A DNA stretch of 64,000 bases from Myotis daubentonii. Its lineage: Eukaryota; Chordata; Mammalia; Chiroptera; Vespertilionidae. Where the stretch lies: the NCBI RefSeq assembly GCF_963259705.1, contig NC_081842.1, forward strand, positions 65,546,787 to 65,610,786, in the 5' to 3' direction. The notes below the pieces were generated by a model. The model had not been told where the DNA came from. It saw only the letters and a program-made list of their open reading frames with translations, and made no database searches. The position numbers and the translations under genes are program-made. Positions 21,395-34,470 of this stretch are shown in pieces (positions within the stretch are counted from its first letter, which is position 1; each line of letters begins with the position of its first letter).

Positions 21395-24300
21395 AAGCAA
21401 CGCACTCTGTTACCCTGTGGGATGCATGACTTTAAATCTGTGGGTTTCTGGTCCTCTCGCACCCCCCAGCCCACGCCCCCTACCTCTGCGAAGCGGTTAA
21501 ACCGTTTGAAAGCGGTTGCAGAGGCAGGGATTTTCTCAAAGTTCTATTGATAAACACACTTGCACAGCATATGCCAGGCACACACACAAACTATAAACAC
21601 CAGCTAAAAACACAATATGGCGAACAGCTACGCTCCCTCGCGCTGTTACCCGCTGATCTCGAGCGCTGAGCCAGTTGAATGGGGTCAGTGGTAGGATGAT
21701 AGTCCTCCAGTTAAAAATCCGAATGAAAGCAAAAGTGATTTGGCAGCCTGTGGCTTAGGTGCTGTCCTCAGAATCAGCATCGGCCCAAGCTAAATTGAAC
21801 ATGTTGACTTTCTAGTCGTGTGAAAATTGTCTTCATCATTTACCATTAAAAATAACAAAATGTTGCTAAAGGCGAGAGTTTTTTGTTTGTTTTTTTTTTT
21901 TGTTTTTTTTTACTGTGTGGTCATATATGTGTGAATTTCAGCTCGTAAAAAGAGCCGAGGACAGTTGTTATCCCAATGTTTACGAGTGAACTCAAATCTA
22001 AAGTTACTATATAGTAACTCGTTGCTTTTGAAAATGTTGAAACCTAGATTATAACGACCATCTTGTAAATAAATTCTGTAGCTGTAAACACTAAGTTATT
22101 AACAAACTCATAAATGGTTTGCTCTCCTACCTGTTGCTCCTAATCCCAAGTAACCTTTGCTATCACGTGGGACTAGTTAACATGAACCCTCCTCCCTCCC
22201 CGCACCCTACACATGTAAATTTGACCAGGCCAGATTTGGCTGCTTTATGCATTTTATGCTTTATAATTAGGTGTTTCTAGGAAAAGAACAAAACCCTCAA
22301 AAACAATTTACATTGATTTTTCATCCCTTTGTTTTCTCTTTGTTATTTTTATTCAGACTGCATCCAAGTTGTCCATGCACATGTGGTGCTCCGGCATCAT
22401 TGTGCCCTCTCAGGAATAGTCTTCTCTCAAGAAAGCTTTTGGAATTGTCTTTGAAGAATTGCTAATGTTACTCATTGTTTAGTGCTCAAGATTCAGTTCC
22501 CTAAAATCGGGGTGGTGAGTTCCATTGAGCTCAATTTTGGAGGGCTTTAGGCTTGAGAATACTCAACAGGAGAGAAGTAGAAATGTGAGTTTTATAGAAA
22601 TTTATTAGCTGCTCAGTGAGTCCAGCAGTTCGGTTGTTTGGCTTTGTGATTTCAGATCTCACAGACCAGGGGAATACAGGCCTTTTGCATATGAAGATCA
22701 AGTGACAAGTTAACTGGCTACCAGTCTCCAAAGCAGTACACCCTTTCATGGTGAGGTCCTGATTTTAACAGACTAAAGAAACAAGTTTAAGGTTAAAATG
22801 GTCAAATTTTATTCACTTGCAGGAAGAAGTCTTTATGCTTAATGTCTAGTCCAGTTAAGATGCCAGTATTTTGAGATTCCCACTGCACCAAGAAAATACA
22901 GATATAATTCATGTGTACACTGACTAGCCACTGAAAGACAATATGAGTTTAGAAGGAATACTAGAGGAAAGAACTTTCATGTGAGGGTTCTAATTTGGGG
23001 TGTGTGTGTATGCTTAGAACTACTAGTTGATGTGATGCCAGAAAGTTTTTGAGACCCACAGATATACAACTACTTTTACTGTCAAATTAATACAAATTTG
23101 ACTGCTTTGTATAGGAATAAAGTCTATGAAAAAAGTCATTTTAAATGAATTGCTTTTATCTCAGAAGTGAAAGTCTTCAGACTTTCTCTGACAAAATTGG
23201 AGTTCCTAGGAAAAAGAAAAAACTACACTGAACAATTCTATCATTTTAGAAGAGCAATAAAAGGTACAACTAAGTTCCTTTAGGATCTGACATTTGTAAA
23301 TGAATTACAAATTCTGAATATTTTAGAATGAGTGGTAAATAGATACTTCTTTAAACATTTGGAGTAAAAAACGTGGAACTTGATGAGCTCTGCTTTATTC
23401 TGAAATAATCATGTTTTTCTGAAATGATTGTTTAAATTCAACAACTTGTTTTAGACAGTCTTGTAGACACTTGGGAGGTAAGGTGAACAAGAGATGAAAT
23501 TATCTGCATTCTAGAGTTTACATTCTAATGTCACATATACTTTGTGTGCTTTAGATTGTTAGGAGGAGACATTTTTGAATGAAACTTTAAAACCTAGCTG
23601 TTTTCTCCATTTTGGGGAATACGTTCTGAAAGAGCTTACAGTTTGAGGGGCAAGGAAGTGTTTAGCAATTGCCAATGATAAAGGAAAAGCTTATTTTGTT
23701 TCTCATTTTTACCCTTTGTTATTGTTATGAAATGTCCTCCATATACTAGGGTAGATTAAAAAAAAACACACACACACCAGAATAGGGGATTTATTTTTTT
23801 CTTATTTTTAAGCATGCCTTTGAAATAAATAAAATGTTTATATATAGAGATATTTTAAATCTGTGGTTTGAAATTTACTGTAAAATTCTTGTGGAACTTT
23901 TGTTAGTAAATTGTGGTAGAACATCACCTAGAATATCTGAAATGTTTTAGTTAGAATGAATAGAAATAGGTGTGAAAATCAAGTGCCTAAGTTTTTTTCA
24001 GTTGGAAATTTGTTGTAATTAATTTACAGGTGACATTAAAGAGAGGCCTGCATTAAAAAAAAAGAGAAAGCTTTGTTATTTAAACCTTTCTTTCAAACTA
24101 CAAGCATTTGATTGGCACTTCTCTTATTTAATAGACCATTTGTAATGCAAGAGGAACATTACAGAAGATTTTAGCATTACTTTAAATCTAATCATTTAGT
24201 CTGTAGGTGTAAAAATCCTAGGTTTCTAACAGAAGGAAAGTTGGTGCCTGGTTAAGGGTGTATATGATTTAACAGTGAGTTTGTTGCTTCAAGTAGTGGG

Positions 24301-26568
24301 TGTCTCACCTTTCCAAAAGCGAGTTTATAGTTCTCAAATAACAAGTTCTGATTTTCTTCATGTTTCTTTGTCATGGTGAGTCTTATATCGTTAGCCAAAT
24401 GTGAGTTGTTTTCTCAAGTAGGATAACTCTTTTTATACAGCCCCTCCATCCCTGGTCTTCCCATCCCCTGCTGTGAAGGGTTTGTGTTTCTTTATACCTA
24501 CATTAGACCTCTATCTTCTATGCTAACTTGTAGAATAATCGCCTCTTCCAAAAAGGGTGCATATTAATGAACTTTAGAGAAAGTTGAGGTTGCCTCTATT
24601 TGTGTACAGACTTGCCAGCATCTGAACATTATAAATAGGAAGATTTAGGAAAAAAAGCAGAGACTATAACTAACCGAATATGTTGTTTTAGCTGAAATCC
24701 TTTTTAAAGAGCAAAGTGGAAGAATGGTTGATAGAACGTTAAAAATGAAGAACTTTTCCTAATTTAGTGAGGATGGTTGATGTATGTGTGTTTATGTACA
24801 TGTGAGTATATATTTTTATATGAGCAGTTTGTGAATAAAGACATATTTCAGTACTGGATAAATAATTCCAGTCCCGCCTGTGGTCCTTGACATGGAAGAC
24901 ATTCAAAGTTCCCAGGTGATATTGTTTAACTCACTTTGTTAGTTACCAGAAGTTTACTCTGAGCAACATGAAACACAAGCTAATTAAATCTTTGTAAATT
25001 TTGTAATAATTTTGGATTCAAATATATTTTGGAAGTTTTTTTTTTTTTAAAGCATGATTACCAAGCAGCTCATAAAATAAATGAAATCTAAAGTGAAGAG
25101 TTCTTAAGTCCTGGATCCATATAAGAAGACAATTGAGAGTTTCCAAAAGAGGTATTCATAGGGCAAAAATTAAAATCTTGACATCTATCAAATTTTTATA
25201 GTATTAAATAAGCATGACTAGTTCTATTAATATTCATATTTTTAGGTACATGTAAGTATGTGTACACTGCATTTTAAGTCAAAATTTGCGGTGTTATTGG
25301 CTACACACAGTTATTTCTTTGCCAGAGACACTAGGCTGTGTGAAGGCTAACCATCTGTCAAGTGATAGAGACAAAGAAAGGTTTAATATACTAGTCTAAA
25401 ATTTCCACAAACTTGTTTTGAATTGTATTGTCATTTTGTTTTGGCCTTCATACTCTGTGTTGAATATGCACTGGGTCAGTCACCCCACTTTGTTTTATGA
25501 ACAAACTATTCAAGGTCTGGATGAGGTTATTGTCACAGCTGATGTGATCTAGAGGCAAGATAAAATATGTTTTGATTTTGCTTTCATGTAAAGATAAAAA
25601 TTCACAAGTGGGCCACCCACTAGCAGTTATACAAATGACTTCAAGCACACGTATTTCCACCCACTGATTCTGAATTTTGGGTGTCTTAATTCTTTTGCTT
25701 TATATATTCAAGCCTTGTATTTCAAACCCATGCCTGAGCTGGTAGGGGGAAGTAGCAACAGGAATCCAGATTGCCTGTTTTAGGTACAATATGGTGTGAT
25801 GTGAAATTGAAATAGCAGATTGGTGAGAAACTTTAGTTTCAAACAAATATAAACTAGTTTGCTCAGTGAAGTCATACACAAAACAGTAGTCTCTATTGAC
25901 AAGGCAAACTTTTTTTATTTCTATTTTTTTTCAGTAATTTCCACATCATGAGGTCACTGTTTCTTTAGGCCAGCAGTCTATTACCAAGGCATTATATAAG
26001 AAAAAGAAGCCCTAATATTTCTGACTGTAATGATATACTTAGTTATGGCAGACTGAGAAATTATTTATAGCAGTGCTAATTATATCAATAAAAATAGCAA
26101 TATTAATGCTGTGAGTGTCAAAATCCATTTCTGACAGTATGTGGTAAACAGAACTATAGTCAAACAAAGCAGCCAGCTTGTCTCCACTGTCAGCTCATGA
26201 ATATGTACTTCAGGAAAAAATATACACACAGTTTAGAGAATTGGGTGTACTGATTTAATCTTTTTCAATTTTAACTTTTTAAAAGATGTTCTTTATTTCT
26301 AATTCACACGATATTAAAATGACTTGGATTTTTAGTTTTAAAATTCTTGGTGTCTATTTTACTGTGAGTAGTAAGATTCTAGAGATTTATTTATAGTTAA
26401 GTGCACTAACAATTTAAAAAACAATGCAAGACAAAACAAAAACCATTACTACAGTTCACACACACACACACTAAATCTCTGGCTTCCTTTTTACACTAAA
26501 AAGTATCCTTTTCCATGGTTTTGATTTAAGGAAGTGCATACATTTCCTTTGATGTTTTTATTACTTTT
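21395..26568. other. Unannotated, repeat-poor DNA downstream of the CpG island
   Basis: Over five kilobases I see no Ves SINE, Helitron, young L1 or MITE, in contrast to the rest of the window. Content is unique AT-rich sequence with T-runs (21886-21910) and short CA tracts (23765-23778, 26458-26472). No convincing exon, splice pair or RNA gene. It fits a first intron or conserved regulatory flank of the gene starting at the CpG island. Confidence 0.5.
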
Positions 26569-26585
26569 GAATTTATGATATTTCA

Positions 26586-26768
26586 TCCTTTTATTGAAAT
26601 AAAGGAAAGGTGAGGGAGAGACAGATAGAAACATCAATGATTAGCTGCCTCCTGCCTGCCCACCACTGGGAATTGAGCCTGCAACTTAGGCATGTGCCCA
26701 GACCAGGAATCAAACTATGAACTCTTGATTCATAGGTCAGTGCTTAACCACTGAGCAACACTGGCTGG
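26586..26768 (-). mobile_element. Ves SINE
   Basis: Reverse strand: the head GCCCAGCCAGTGTTGCTCAG is at the high end, with a B-box-like segment in the middle and a short tail at the low end. It is flanked by an imperfect duplication of tgaatttatgatattt (about 26568-26583 and 26769-26785). Confidence 0.88.
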
Positions 26769-26785
26769 GCTGAATTTTATGATAT

Positions 26786-27412
26786 TTTAAACTTACTTTC
26801 CTAGGAATATAAAATCAAGTTAGTAGAAATCATTAAATTTAAAGCTTTTTAACTTAAAGGGACAACATCTAAGTTTTCTATCACCCCCTCAATATATTAT
26901 GTTTAACTTTCTCATTTTACTACACATTGTCAAAAGTCTCAGGTGTAGAGTTAGGAAGGATTATCCTAGGTCTAGTGCTCCCACTATCCTAGGTCTAGTT
27001 GTATGATCTTGGGCATGTCATATAATCTGTTTGGATCTCTCCCTGAGCTTCATCTTCAGGGTTCCTTTTAGTTTTAATAATATGAGTATGTTTCTTTCAA
27101 CAATCAAATATTTTAGTTTCAGATCATGTTAGTGGAAGTGATGGTTAGGGTTCCAGAAAAGAGTATATGTAAAATATTTGACTTTGCTTTTGATTTTTAG
27201 TCCTTGATAAAACTTTTTAAAAATGATATTTTCTTTTAAATATGTCATAGTATTATAAGTACTATATAATATTAAGTATAGGTAGTTAACATTAAGTACT
27301 TACAATCTTTTATAATTGGTAATTATAATAAATTTATTAGTTTACATAAGTAAACTTTTTTACCAATCCTTCACTCATGAAGATATGTTGATAATAGAAT
27401 TTATAAATATGA
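26786..27412. other. Unannotated DNA with a decayed MIR
   Basis: 27000-27060 is MIR-like (gttgtatgatcttgggcatg). Nothing else recognisable. Confidence 0.35.
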
Positions 27413-28782
27413 CTAGAGGCCCGGTGCACAAAAATTTGTGCACTCGGGGGGGAGGGGGGGCGTCCCTCAGCCTGGCCTGTGCCCTCTCGAAGTCTGGGAC
27501 CCCTCGGGGAGATAACGACCTGCTGGCTTAGGCCTGCTCCCGGGTGGCAGAGGGCAGGCCCAATCCCTAGGTGCAGCCCATGGTCGGGCTCAGAGCAGGG
27601 CCGATTGGGGAGTTGGGGCGCTGCCCCCTGTCATGCACAGAGCAGGGAGATTGGGAGGTTGTGATGCCACCCTCAGTCACACTCAGAGTAGGGCCGATTG
27701 GGGGGTTGGGGCACCGTCCCCTGTCACACTCAAGGCAGGGTCGATGGGGAGGTTGCGGCACCACCCTCGGTCTCGCACAGAGCAGGGCCCATCAGGGGGT
27801 TGGGGCACTGCCCCCTGTCACACACAGAGCAGGGCCCATCAGGGGGTTGGGGAGCCACCACTCTCACACTCAGGGCAGGGCCGATGGGGAGGTTATGGCT
27901 CTACCCCATCACACACAGAGCAGGGCCCGTGGGGGGGGTGGTTGGGGCACCGCACCCTGTCACACACAGAACCGCAGGGCGATCAGGGGGTTGGGGCGCC
28001 TTCCTCTCTCACGAACAGAGCAGGGTGGATAGGGAGGTCGTGGCCCCACCCCGTCACACACAGAGCCGCAGGGCGATCAGGGGGTTTGGGCGCTGCCCCC
28101 TGTCATGCTTATCCCGGTGCCGGGAGGCCTCATGGCTCCGCTGATCCCAGTGCTGGGAGGCATATTACCCTTTTACTATATAGGGTAGAGGCCTGGTGCA
28201 AGGGTGGGGCCGGCTCGTTTGCCCTGAAGAGTGTCCTGGATCAGGATGGGGGTCCCCACTGGGGTGCCTGGCCAGCCTGGGTGAGGGGATGATGGCTGTT
28301 TGCAGCTGGTCACACACCCTCCAGGGTGGGGGTCCCCACTGGGGTGCCTGGCCAGTCGGGGTGAGGGGCTGAGGGCTGTTTTCAGGCTGGGGGTGACTGA
28401 CGCTCCCAACTGCTCCTTTTTTTCTTTTTCTTTATTTTTATTCTGGGCCAGCTTTAGCTTTGAGGCTTGGCTCCAGCTCTTAGGCCTCCGCAGCTAAAAG
28501 TAGGTTTCTGGCCTTTGCTTACAATGTTGCGAATCTGCTGGCTGAAGTCAGGCGGTATTTGTTACAGAGTTTCTTAAACTGCCCCCTCAGAGGTCTGCAG
28601 CCACAGGTGGGGAACGTTGGTTTCCTCCGTCACTGAGGCAACCAAGCCTCATGTTAGTTTCAAGCTGCCTGGCTGCCGGCCGCCATCTTGGCTGACAGTT
28701 AATTTGCATATCTCGCTGATTAGCCAATGAAAAGGGTAGCGGTCGTATGCCAATTACCATGTTTCTCTTTTATTAGTGTAGA
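27413..28782 (-). mobile_element. Composite HeliBat-type Helitron, copy 3
   Basis: Reverse-strand element between A and T. The 3' end CTAG is at 27413 with the hairpin gtgcacaaaaatttgtgcac (27424-27443), and the 5' end TCTACACTAATAAAAGAG is at 28782. It consists of two Helitron-like modules. 28186-28782 is a promoter-like 5' module with a CCAAT box (28724-28728), an octamer (28702-28709), a YY1-like motif (28681-28692) and an 80-bp direct duplication (28261/28341). 27413-28185 is a HeliBatN-like 3' module with its own TCCTATATAG-type start and a GC-rich minisatellite. The same junction recurs in two other copies here. Non-coding. Confidence 0.88.
27590..28110 (+). repeat. Minisatellite, unit about 47 bp, inside Helitron copy 3
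   Basis: Repeats of the form gagcagggccgatcaggggg, ttggggc, gccccctgtcacacaca, each copy diverged. Because 47 is not a multiple of three, every frame cycles through the unit. This is why frames of 148-219 codons appear open here without being genes. Confidence 0.88.
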
Positions 28783-29469
28783 TATTTTTGCATTTCACTC
28801 TCCCTAAAGTTGATTAACTGGGGAAGGCAGGTAATACTAACTCAGTCATTTTCTAATTCCATAAAATAATATAGTCAGATAAATAGATATATTTCTTCAA
28901 AGTGAAAAGATAAACTTGGTTTTTGTGCCTCTCTAAGCAAAAAGTCAGGAGCCATCTCCATATAGATCTTATAAAATTGGTAATTTTTAACTACTGCTTG
29001 ATTATTGATCAGTATAACATACCCATCTGGAGATAGATTTACATAAAAGGGTTGATAAGACAGACAAAAGAAGTTGACCATTTTGATGAAGAATAGTGGA
29101 AAGAATCTGTATTAGAAAAGACTTTACAAATATTTCACTGTTTTATATAGAAACAAACTGCACACAATTCTCACATCCCCACTTGATAGGTCTTTATTTA
29201 AACCTCAAAGTTTTCATTTAACATTGAAAATAAAAATCACTCTCAGTTTTGTTTTAATTGACTCATATTCCTTTTGCTGGTAGTGAGAGGCTCAAAACCA
29301 TCAAATACTTTGCTGTTTCCATTTGTGAATAGGTAATGTGGAGAAAGCTATACTATCTGGGTCCCCCACCCCCTTCCCTACATCCACCCACAGCTCTAGA
29401 TATTCCTGGTACTGGTCGTAACATTTTTATAAATCACCTCATAGACAGAATATACAGCACACTCTCTAA
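28783..29469. other. Unannotated DNA
   Basis: No gene or recognisable repeat. Confidence 0.35.
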
Positions 29470-29471
29470 TA

Positions 29472-29583
29472 CAGGGTGGAAGAAAAGTAGGTTTACAGTT
29501 ATGAGTTTATGAAAGTTTATTCTCCCATTATTACTTATTAATTATTGTATTATTTTCCATATGCACAACTGTAACTCACCCTG
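29472..29583 (+). mobile_element. Mariner-type MITE
   Basis: 112-bp palindrome-like element with inverted ends (cagggtgg... / ...caccctg, and gtttacagtt / aactgtaact) flanked by the dinucleotide TA on both sides (29470-29471, 29584-29585). TA duplication is the mark of Tc1/mariner transposition. No transposase. Confidence 0.75.
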
Positions 29584-29743
29584 TATATTAGATAAGGGTA
29601 ACTTATTCAGGCCTTCTTAATGTCTAGTTGACAGACATGGCAAGAAAATTTAGATCGATTGGACACAAAAGTGATAATGAGTGTTTTAATGCGTGCAAAT
29701 AAAATAAAAATTATTCTAATGATATTTTGAAGGGAAGCTGAGT

Positions 29744-30001
29744 CCTGGCCAGTTTGGCTCAGTGGAAAGAGCATTGGCCCTCAGACTGAAGCGTTGCGAG
29801 TTCAATTCCTGTCAAGGGCACGTCCTTGGTTGCAGGCTCAATCCCCAGCTCTGGTCGGGAGTGTGTGCTGGAAGCAACCAATCTATGTGTCTCTCTCACG
29901 TTTCTCTCTCTGTCTCTCCCCCTCCCTTCCACTCCCTCTAAAAATTAATGGAAAAATATCCTCTGATGAGGATTAACAAAAATAAATAAATTAATAAAAT
30001 A
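29744..30001 (+). mobile_element. Ves SINE, full length
   Basis: The head cctggccagtttggctcagt is followed by a B-box-like gagttcaattcctgtcaagg, the (tc)-rich body, the diagnostic tail aatatcctctgatgaggatt and an A-rich end. A perfect 15-bp target duplication, gaagggaagctgagt (29729-29743 and 30002-30016), indicates a fairly recent insertion. Confidence 0.95.
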
Positions 30002-30122
30002 GAAGGGAAGCTGAGTTTAGTCTTACTTATTAGCTTTATATCCAGCACCTGTAATGAGGAATTAATATAGATTCTTTCTAAAGACAATGGTACAAAAAAG
30101 ACTAGTTAAAAATATTGGTGGA

Positions 30123-30237
30123 CAATGGACATAAGACACTGGGGGGTAGGGGAGGCCGGGGTAATGTCAAGGGGGCGGGGGGAGGGAAAGGAGACATATG
30201 TAATACTCTTTGTAATACCTTAAGCAATAAAACAAAA
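30123..30237 (+). mobile_element. Severely 5'-truncated L1 (3' UTR only)
   Basis: It begins caatggacataagacactgg, carries the G-rich 3' UTR and a poly(A) signal (agcaataaaa), then an A tail. This matches the end of the larger L1 at 42690-42796. A perfect target duplication, aaaaatattggtgga (30108-30122 and 30238-30252), shows a genuine, young reverse-transcribed insertion of about 115 bp. Confidence 0.9.
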
Positions 30238-30319
30238 AAAAATATTGGTGGAAAACATAGTGAAAATAAAACAAATACATTCTGCCCTTGTACTAAACAA
30301 CAATAATAACAATAGCAAG

Positions 30320-30535
30320 AGTATCCAATATTTATTAAGAATTTACTCTGTACCAGGCATTGGTTATATCTACATTTTCTCAGTTAATTCCATAATCCTA
30401 TGAGACAGGTACTTTCATTGTGCCCTTTTAAAAGAGATACTAAGGCTCAGAAAGGTTAAGTAACTTGTTCAAAGTCACACAGCTAGTATATAACAGCTGG
30501 GAATGCAAACTCAAATTCAGCTTTAGAGAACCTAA
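30320..30535 (-). repeat. MIR SINE
   Basis: Reverse-strand MIR with well-kept landmarks: ctctgtaccaggcattg, ataatcctatgagacaggt, aggctcagaaaggttaagta, acttgttcaaagtcacacag, ctagtatataacagctgg. Confidence 0.85.
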
Positions 30536-31089
30536 AGCTTTTAATCACCATTCCATCATGCTTCTATTCTGGGACCATTTTCACTCAATGCTTGCCCATA
30601 TTTGTACTGGTAATTTTATTTTAAGAAAGTTATAGTGGCTTTGGAGAAGGGAACAAGGTGAAAGGTATAAGTGGAAGAAATGGTTGCTATGATAGAGTCT
30701 GCTTTTAAAATTTAACTCTTCAGTTTAGAAGAACAAATGCTGAGAGAGAATTTGTCTAAAGGTTTTACAGTGGGTGGACTGGGTACTGCTGCACGATTTG
30801 GTTCAATGAACAACAGTATTTCCTAAGACTGTTAAAATAGAAGCAGTTCAAAGGAAGCATTAGATACTGGGAAGACTGGGAAGGTAAAGAAAAAAGAAGT
30901 AAACCTAAGTAGATTGAGTAACTAAGAACTAGGGATCATACAGGGAAAAAAAAAAGGTGAAGTAGGACAGAAATGCAATATATTAAAAACTGTGGCAGAT
31001 CCTCAGACTGTGGAAAGTCCTTACATTTATTTGTTGTTTGTGCCCTTACATTTGTTTCAGAAACCAACAGCTGGCTTAAATAGGGACCA
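30536..31089. other. Unannotated DNA
   Basis: No gene or recognisable repeat. Confidence 0.35.
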
Positions 31090-31097
31090 CCTAAAGC

Positions 31098-31331
31098 ATT
31101 GATGGCGAACCTATGACACACGTGTCAGAGGTGGCACACGAACTCATTTTTTTGGTTGATTTTTCTTTGTTAAATGGCATTTAAATATATAAAATAAATA
31201 TCAAAAATGCAAGTCTTTGTTTTACTATGGTTGCAAATATCAAAAAATTTCTATATGTGACACGGCACCAGAGTTAAGTTAGGGTTTTTCAAAATGCTGA
31301 CACGCCGAGCTCAAAAGGTTTACCATCACTG
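31098..31331 (+). mobile_element. Non-autonomous hAT MITE, type A
   Basis: Inverted ends: attgatggcgaacct at the left, and at the right the reverse complement of cagtgatggtaaacct. The middle has the phrases gacacacgtgtcagaggtgg and gacacggcaccagagtta. Target copies are cctaaagc (31090-31097) and cctagagc (31332-31339), 7 of 8 matching. No transposase. The neighbouring type-B element used the right-hand target copy as its own site. Confidence 0.82.
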
Positions 31332-31338
31332 CCTAGAG

Positions 31339-31560
31339 CATTGGTTCTCAACCTTCCTAATGCCATGACCCTTTAATACAGTTCCTCATATTGTGGTGAC
31401 CCCCAATTTCATTGTTACAAATTGAACATAATTAAAGCATAGTGATTAATCACAAAAACAATATGTAATTATATATGTGTTTTCGATGGTCTTAGGCAAC
31501 CCCTGTGAAAGGGTCGTTCAACCCCCAAAGGGGTCGCGACCCACAGGTTGAGAACCGCTG
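31339..31560 (-). mobile_element. Non-autonomous hAT MITE, type B, internally deleted
   Basis: Inverted ends cattggttctcaaccttc / ggttgagaaccgctg, with a perfect 8-bp duplication gcctagag (31331-31338 and 31561-31568). Compared with the copy at 42920-43209 it lacks about 90 bp in the middle. The G at 31331 is shared between the type-A end and this duplication. Confidence 0.9.
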
Positions 31561-31568
31561 GCCTAGAG

Positions 31569-34470
31569 TTTGGGATAGAAAGACTGCTCAGGTTTTGACA
31601 CAAAACAGACATGATTACCAGTATTAATTAAGAATTATTCAATAAGTTGAGGTGCATTACAGAGAAATGCAATTTAGTACAAAAAATGTATGTGGTAAAC
31701 CTGAGAATAGTTGTTACATATAAGTGCCTACTGTGTGCCACTCCATTATGAGATCACTGTTTCTGGGAAATTTATAAGTTGCTATTTGCTCTTCATTTGC
31801 CAAATATAAGAAAACACTTGTTAGCTTTTCTAGGGATTGGATAGGTGAAATAAATAGTACTTTAATTTTATTTCATTTCATTATGTAGTTTAACTTTTTA
31901 TCTCCTCCTTAACATATTCATTGAGTTTTAAACCAGGCTATCCCAGGTTTAGGTGGAATAGAGCCTATTTCTCTTAGATAACTTTAACTTTTCCTTAATT
32001 TGTCACCATATTGAAAGAAAGGTTTACTTTTATGTGATAGGATAAATACATTTCTATCAGAGTTATAGGCTCAAATCATCAAAAGTCAGTTTATATGAGT
32101 TTGGGTTATATTTAGGATCGCCAGCATGAATTAATGGAAAGCGAATTATAGAAACTTTAAAATGAATTTTTATTTCAAATAATTTTAATGATATCAAATC
32201 AAGCATAAACTGATATGTATGCCATGTATACATATTAACTCACCCTTTTATATAAGGTATTGTAGACTTCAAAAGTTTTTAAGAGTTAATATTCATTGTT
32301 GATATATATATGCATATATATGAGTTAGATCATCTGAATGGAGTAAAAAAAAGAAAGTACTTATACCTTTACTTTTGTGACTACTTTTCCTAATGACAAT
32401 ATTTTTGATTTTTTAGACTTATTTTAGTGCATTAGGAAATATGGTGCAATAATCATTTTGTATGTTTCAAATGAATACATCATTAAGAAAAATATACTGT
32501 GATTTTAAAAAGGAGATCAGTGTTCAGTTTATGCATGATACCTTTTCCCTTTAAGTTCATTGTCATTGGAACTCTTTTGTTCTTGTTCTTTTGACATCTT
32601 ATAGTACCTAGTCTTTTAAACAGCTATGTTGTTTGCACCTGACCCGTAGAGAAATACCTTTGAAAACTAGTGCTCTCAAGAATGTTTCTTGTTCTAGTAA
32701 AGGGTTGAGAACAAGGCAATACTATGTTCAGGAGTGATTTGAACTGAAAAGCAGTATGGAGAATAATGAGCAGAAGTCCAGACTCTTCTGATTCAGATAT
32801 TCTACATTATAATCTCAACATTTGTTATAAAGTGAATTGCCAAGGTGTATAAAAGCCAAAAATAAAAGGTGTTTTTTTCCCTGTAATTTTCTTTTATGCA
32901 TACCTCCACTTCTGTCTGTTATTTGTGTAATGGTGAGTTTTATTATGTAAAAATGGGTGCATTCAGTGTAAAGTGATTTGATTTGGTTTGATGTTTTATA
33001 TGAAGTTTCACTCTTGACTCAAATTCTTTGACATTCATCACTCAGGAAAAGTAGTATTTAGAACTGCAGTTCCTTAAGGACAGATACCATGTTTTATTAT
33101 CTTTAAAGCCTTGGTGCTTATTACCTATTACAGGCTTTCTCTGTACTTCTCTCAGTTACGAACATTTTTACACATGCTTATGATCTTTTCTCTTTTTATT
33201 TAATGAAATTCTATCATCACAGAGGTTCCAATAAAAAATTATATTTACCGTGATGCAGAAAAGAAATATATCAGATATCACCCATCAGCGGTAAAGCAAA
33301 TCTACTACAATCAATTCAGGATATTGTGTTGACTAGAGTACACAGAATTATACTACCTAGTGATTCAAGGATGAAACCCAAATTTCATATCCTATATGAT
33401 TCCTATCTGGATAATAGGACAAACAACCCATAGTATTTTTTACACTTAATAGATGGCCATTGGGATTTGAAACGTTCTGTATGATCTTTCTAATTCTTAA
33501 CAAAACAAAAAAATAAAGTTCATAAAATTTCATGCAACTAAAAAGCAGAGGAGTTTTTGCTTATTTTAATTTATTATCTAAGTTGTTTAGAAGTCTGGTC
33601 TGGTGAAACATTTTAATATTGGGTGATATTATATCCTTAGCTCTTCTAAGGAGCAAAAAATGTAATTGGCTGTGAACAACATGGAGGGTGATGTCATGTA
33701 AACCACCATGTAGAATGTATGTTTAATTCCTATATAGTGGCTGACATTCTTTTTCATAATTATAAGACTTGCTAGTTAGACATTGGGAAAGTTACATGAT
33801 TAGCTAAGGTCATAATTTGTCTTTCTACTAACTGAAGCTACAGTAAATTGATTTGAAGTTGTTTCCAAACAAAAGATAATTATGTCCTGAATAATTAAAA
33901 CTGGGATTGCATTGAAGCTTACTGCAAGTGATTAATAGCTGTAGTATGTTTTGGGATCTGTATCTAAGCATAAAGAAAACATGTTATCATTTTCATATAT
34001 TCAGGGATATGTTTTCTGAGAAAAGTATTGATTCTTGGGAATAATTATAATGAAGTCCCAGACACACCGCAGACTCATACCTCCCTTCCTCAATGTTTTT
34101 AAAATTAAGGATTCTGAAAACCAGATGACCTTTGTATGGCTACCTTCCCCTTCATTTTCAATTTCTGGCTGCTTTTCTGAATCAAATAACTGCTGAGATC
34201 TGTGAACAATTGTCACGACACCCTGGGCAGGAAAACACTGCTTTGAAACTTTTCTACTTTTCAGTTGGCAAGCAACTAGAGAACACTACTAGAGTCAAAA
34301 GGTAAAGATCAGAAAACAGGAGATATTGGGAAGAAGAGCTTGGGCTTCAGAAGTCTGTGAACCACCGTGGGAGAAGATCAGTGATCACCTATTTTAAGTT
34401 TCCAAGTCTCCTCAACTAGCTAAAAAGCCAAAGTAGCTAAATATGCTAGCTGAGTTTTCTTTGTTTCTGA
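31569..34470. other. Unannotated AT-rich DNA
   Basis: No gene or young mobile element. A weak L2-like tail lies near 33075-33140. A 71-codon minus frame (34001-34216) has no recognisable family. The stretch is unusually free of bat-specific insertions. Confidence 0.4.
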
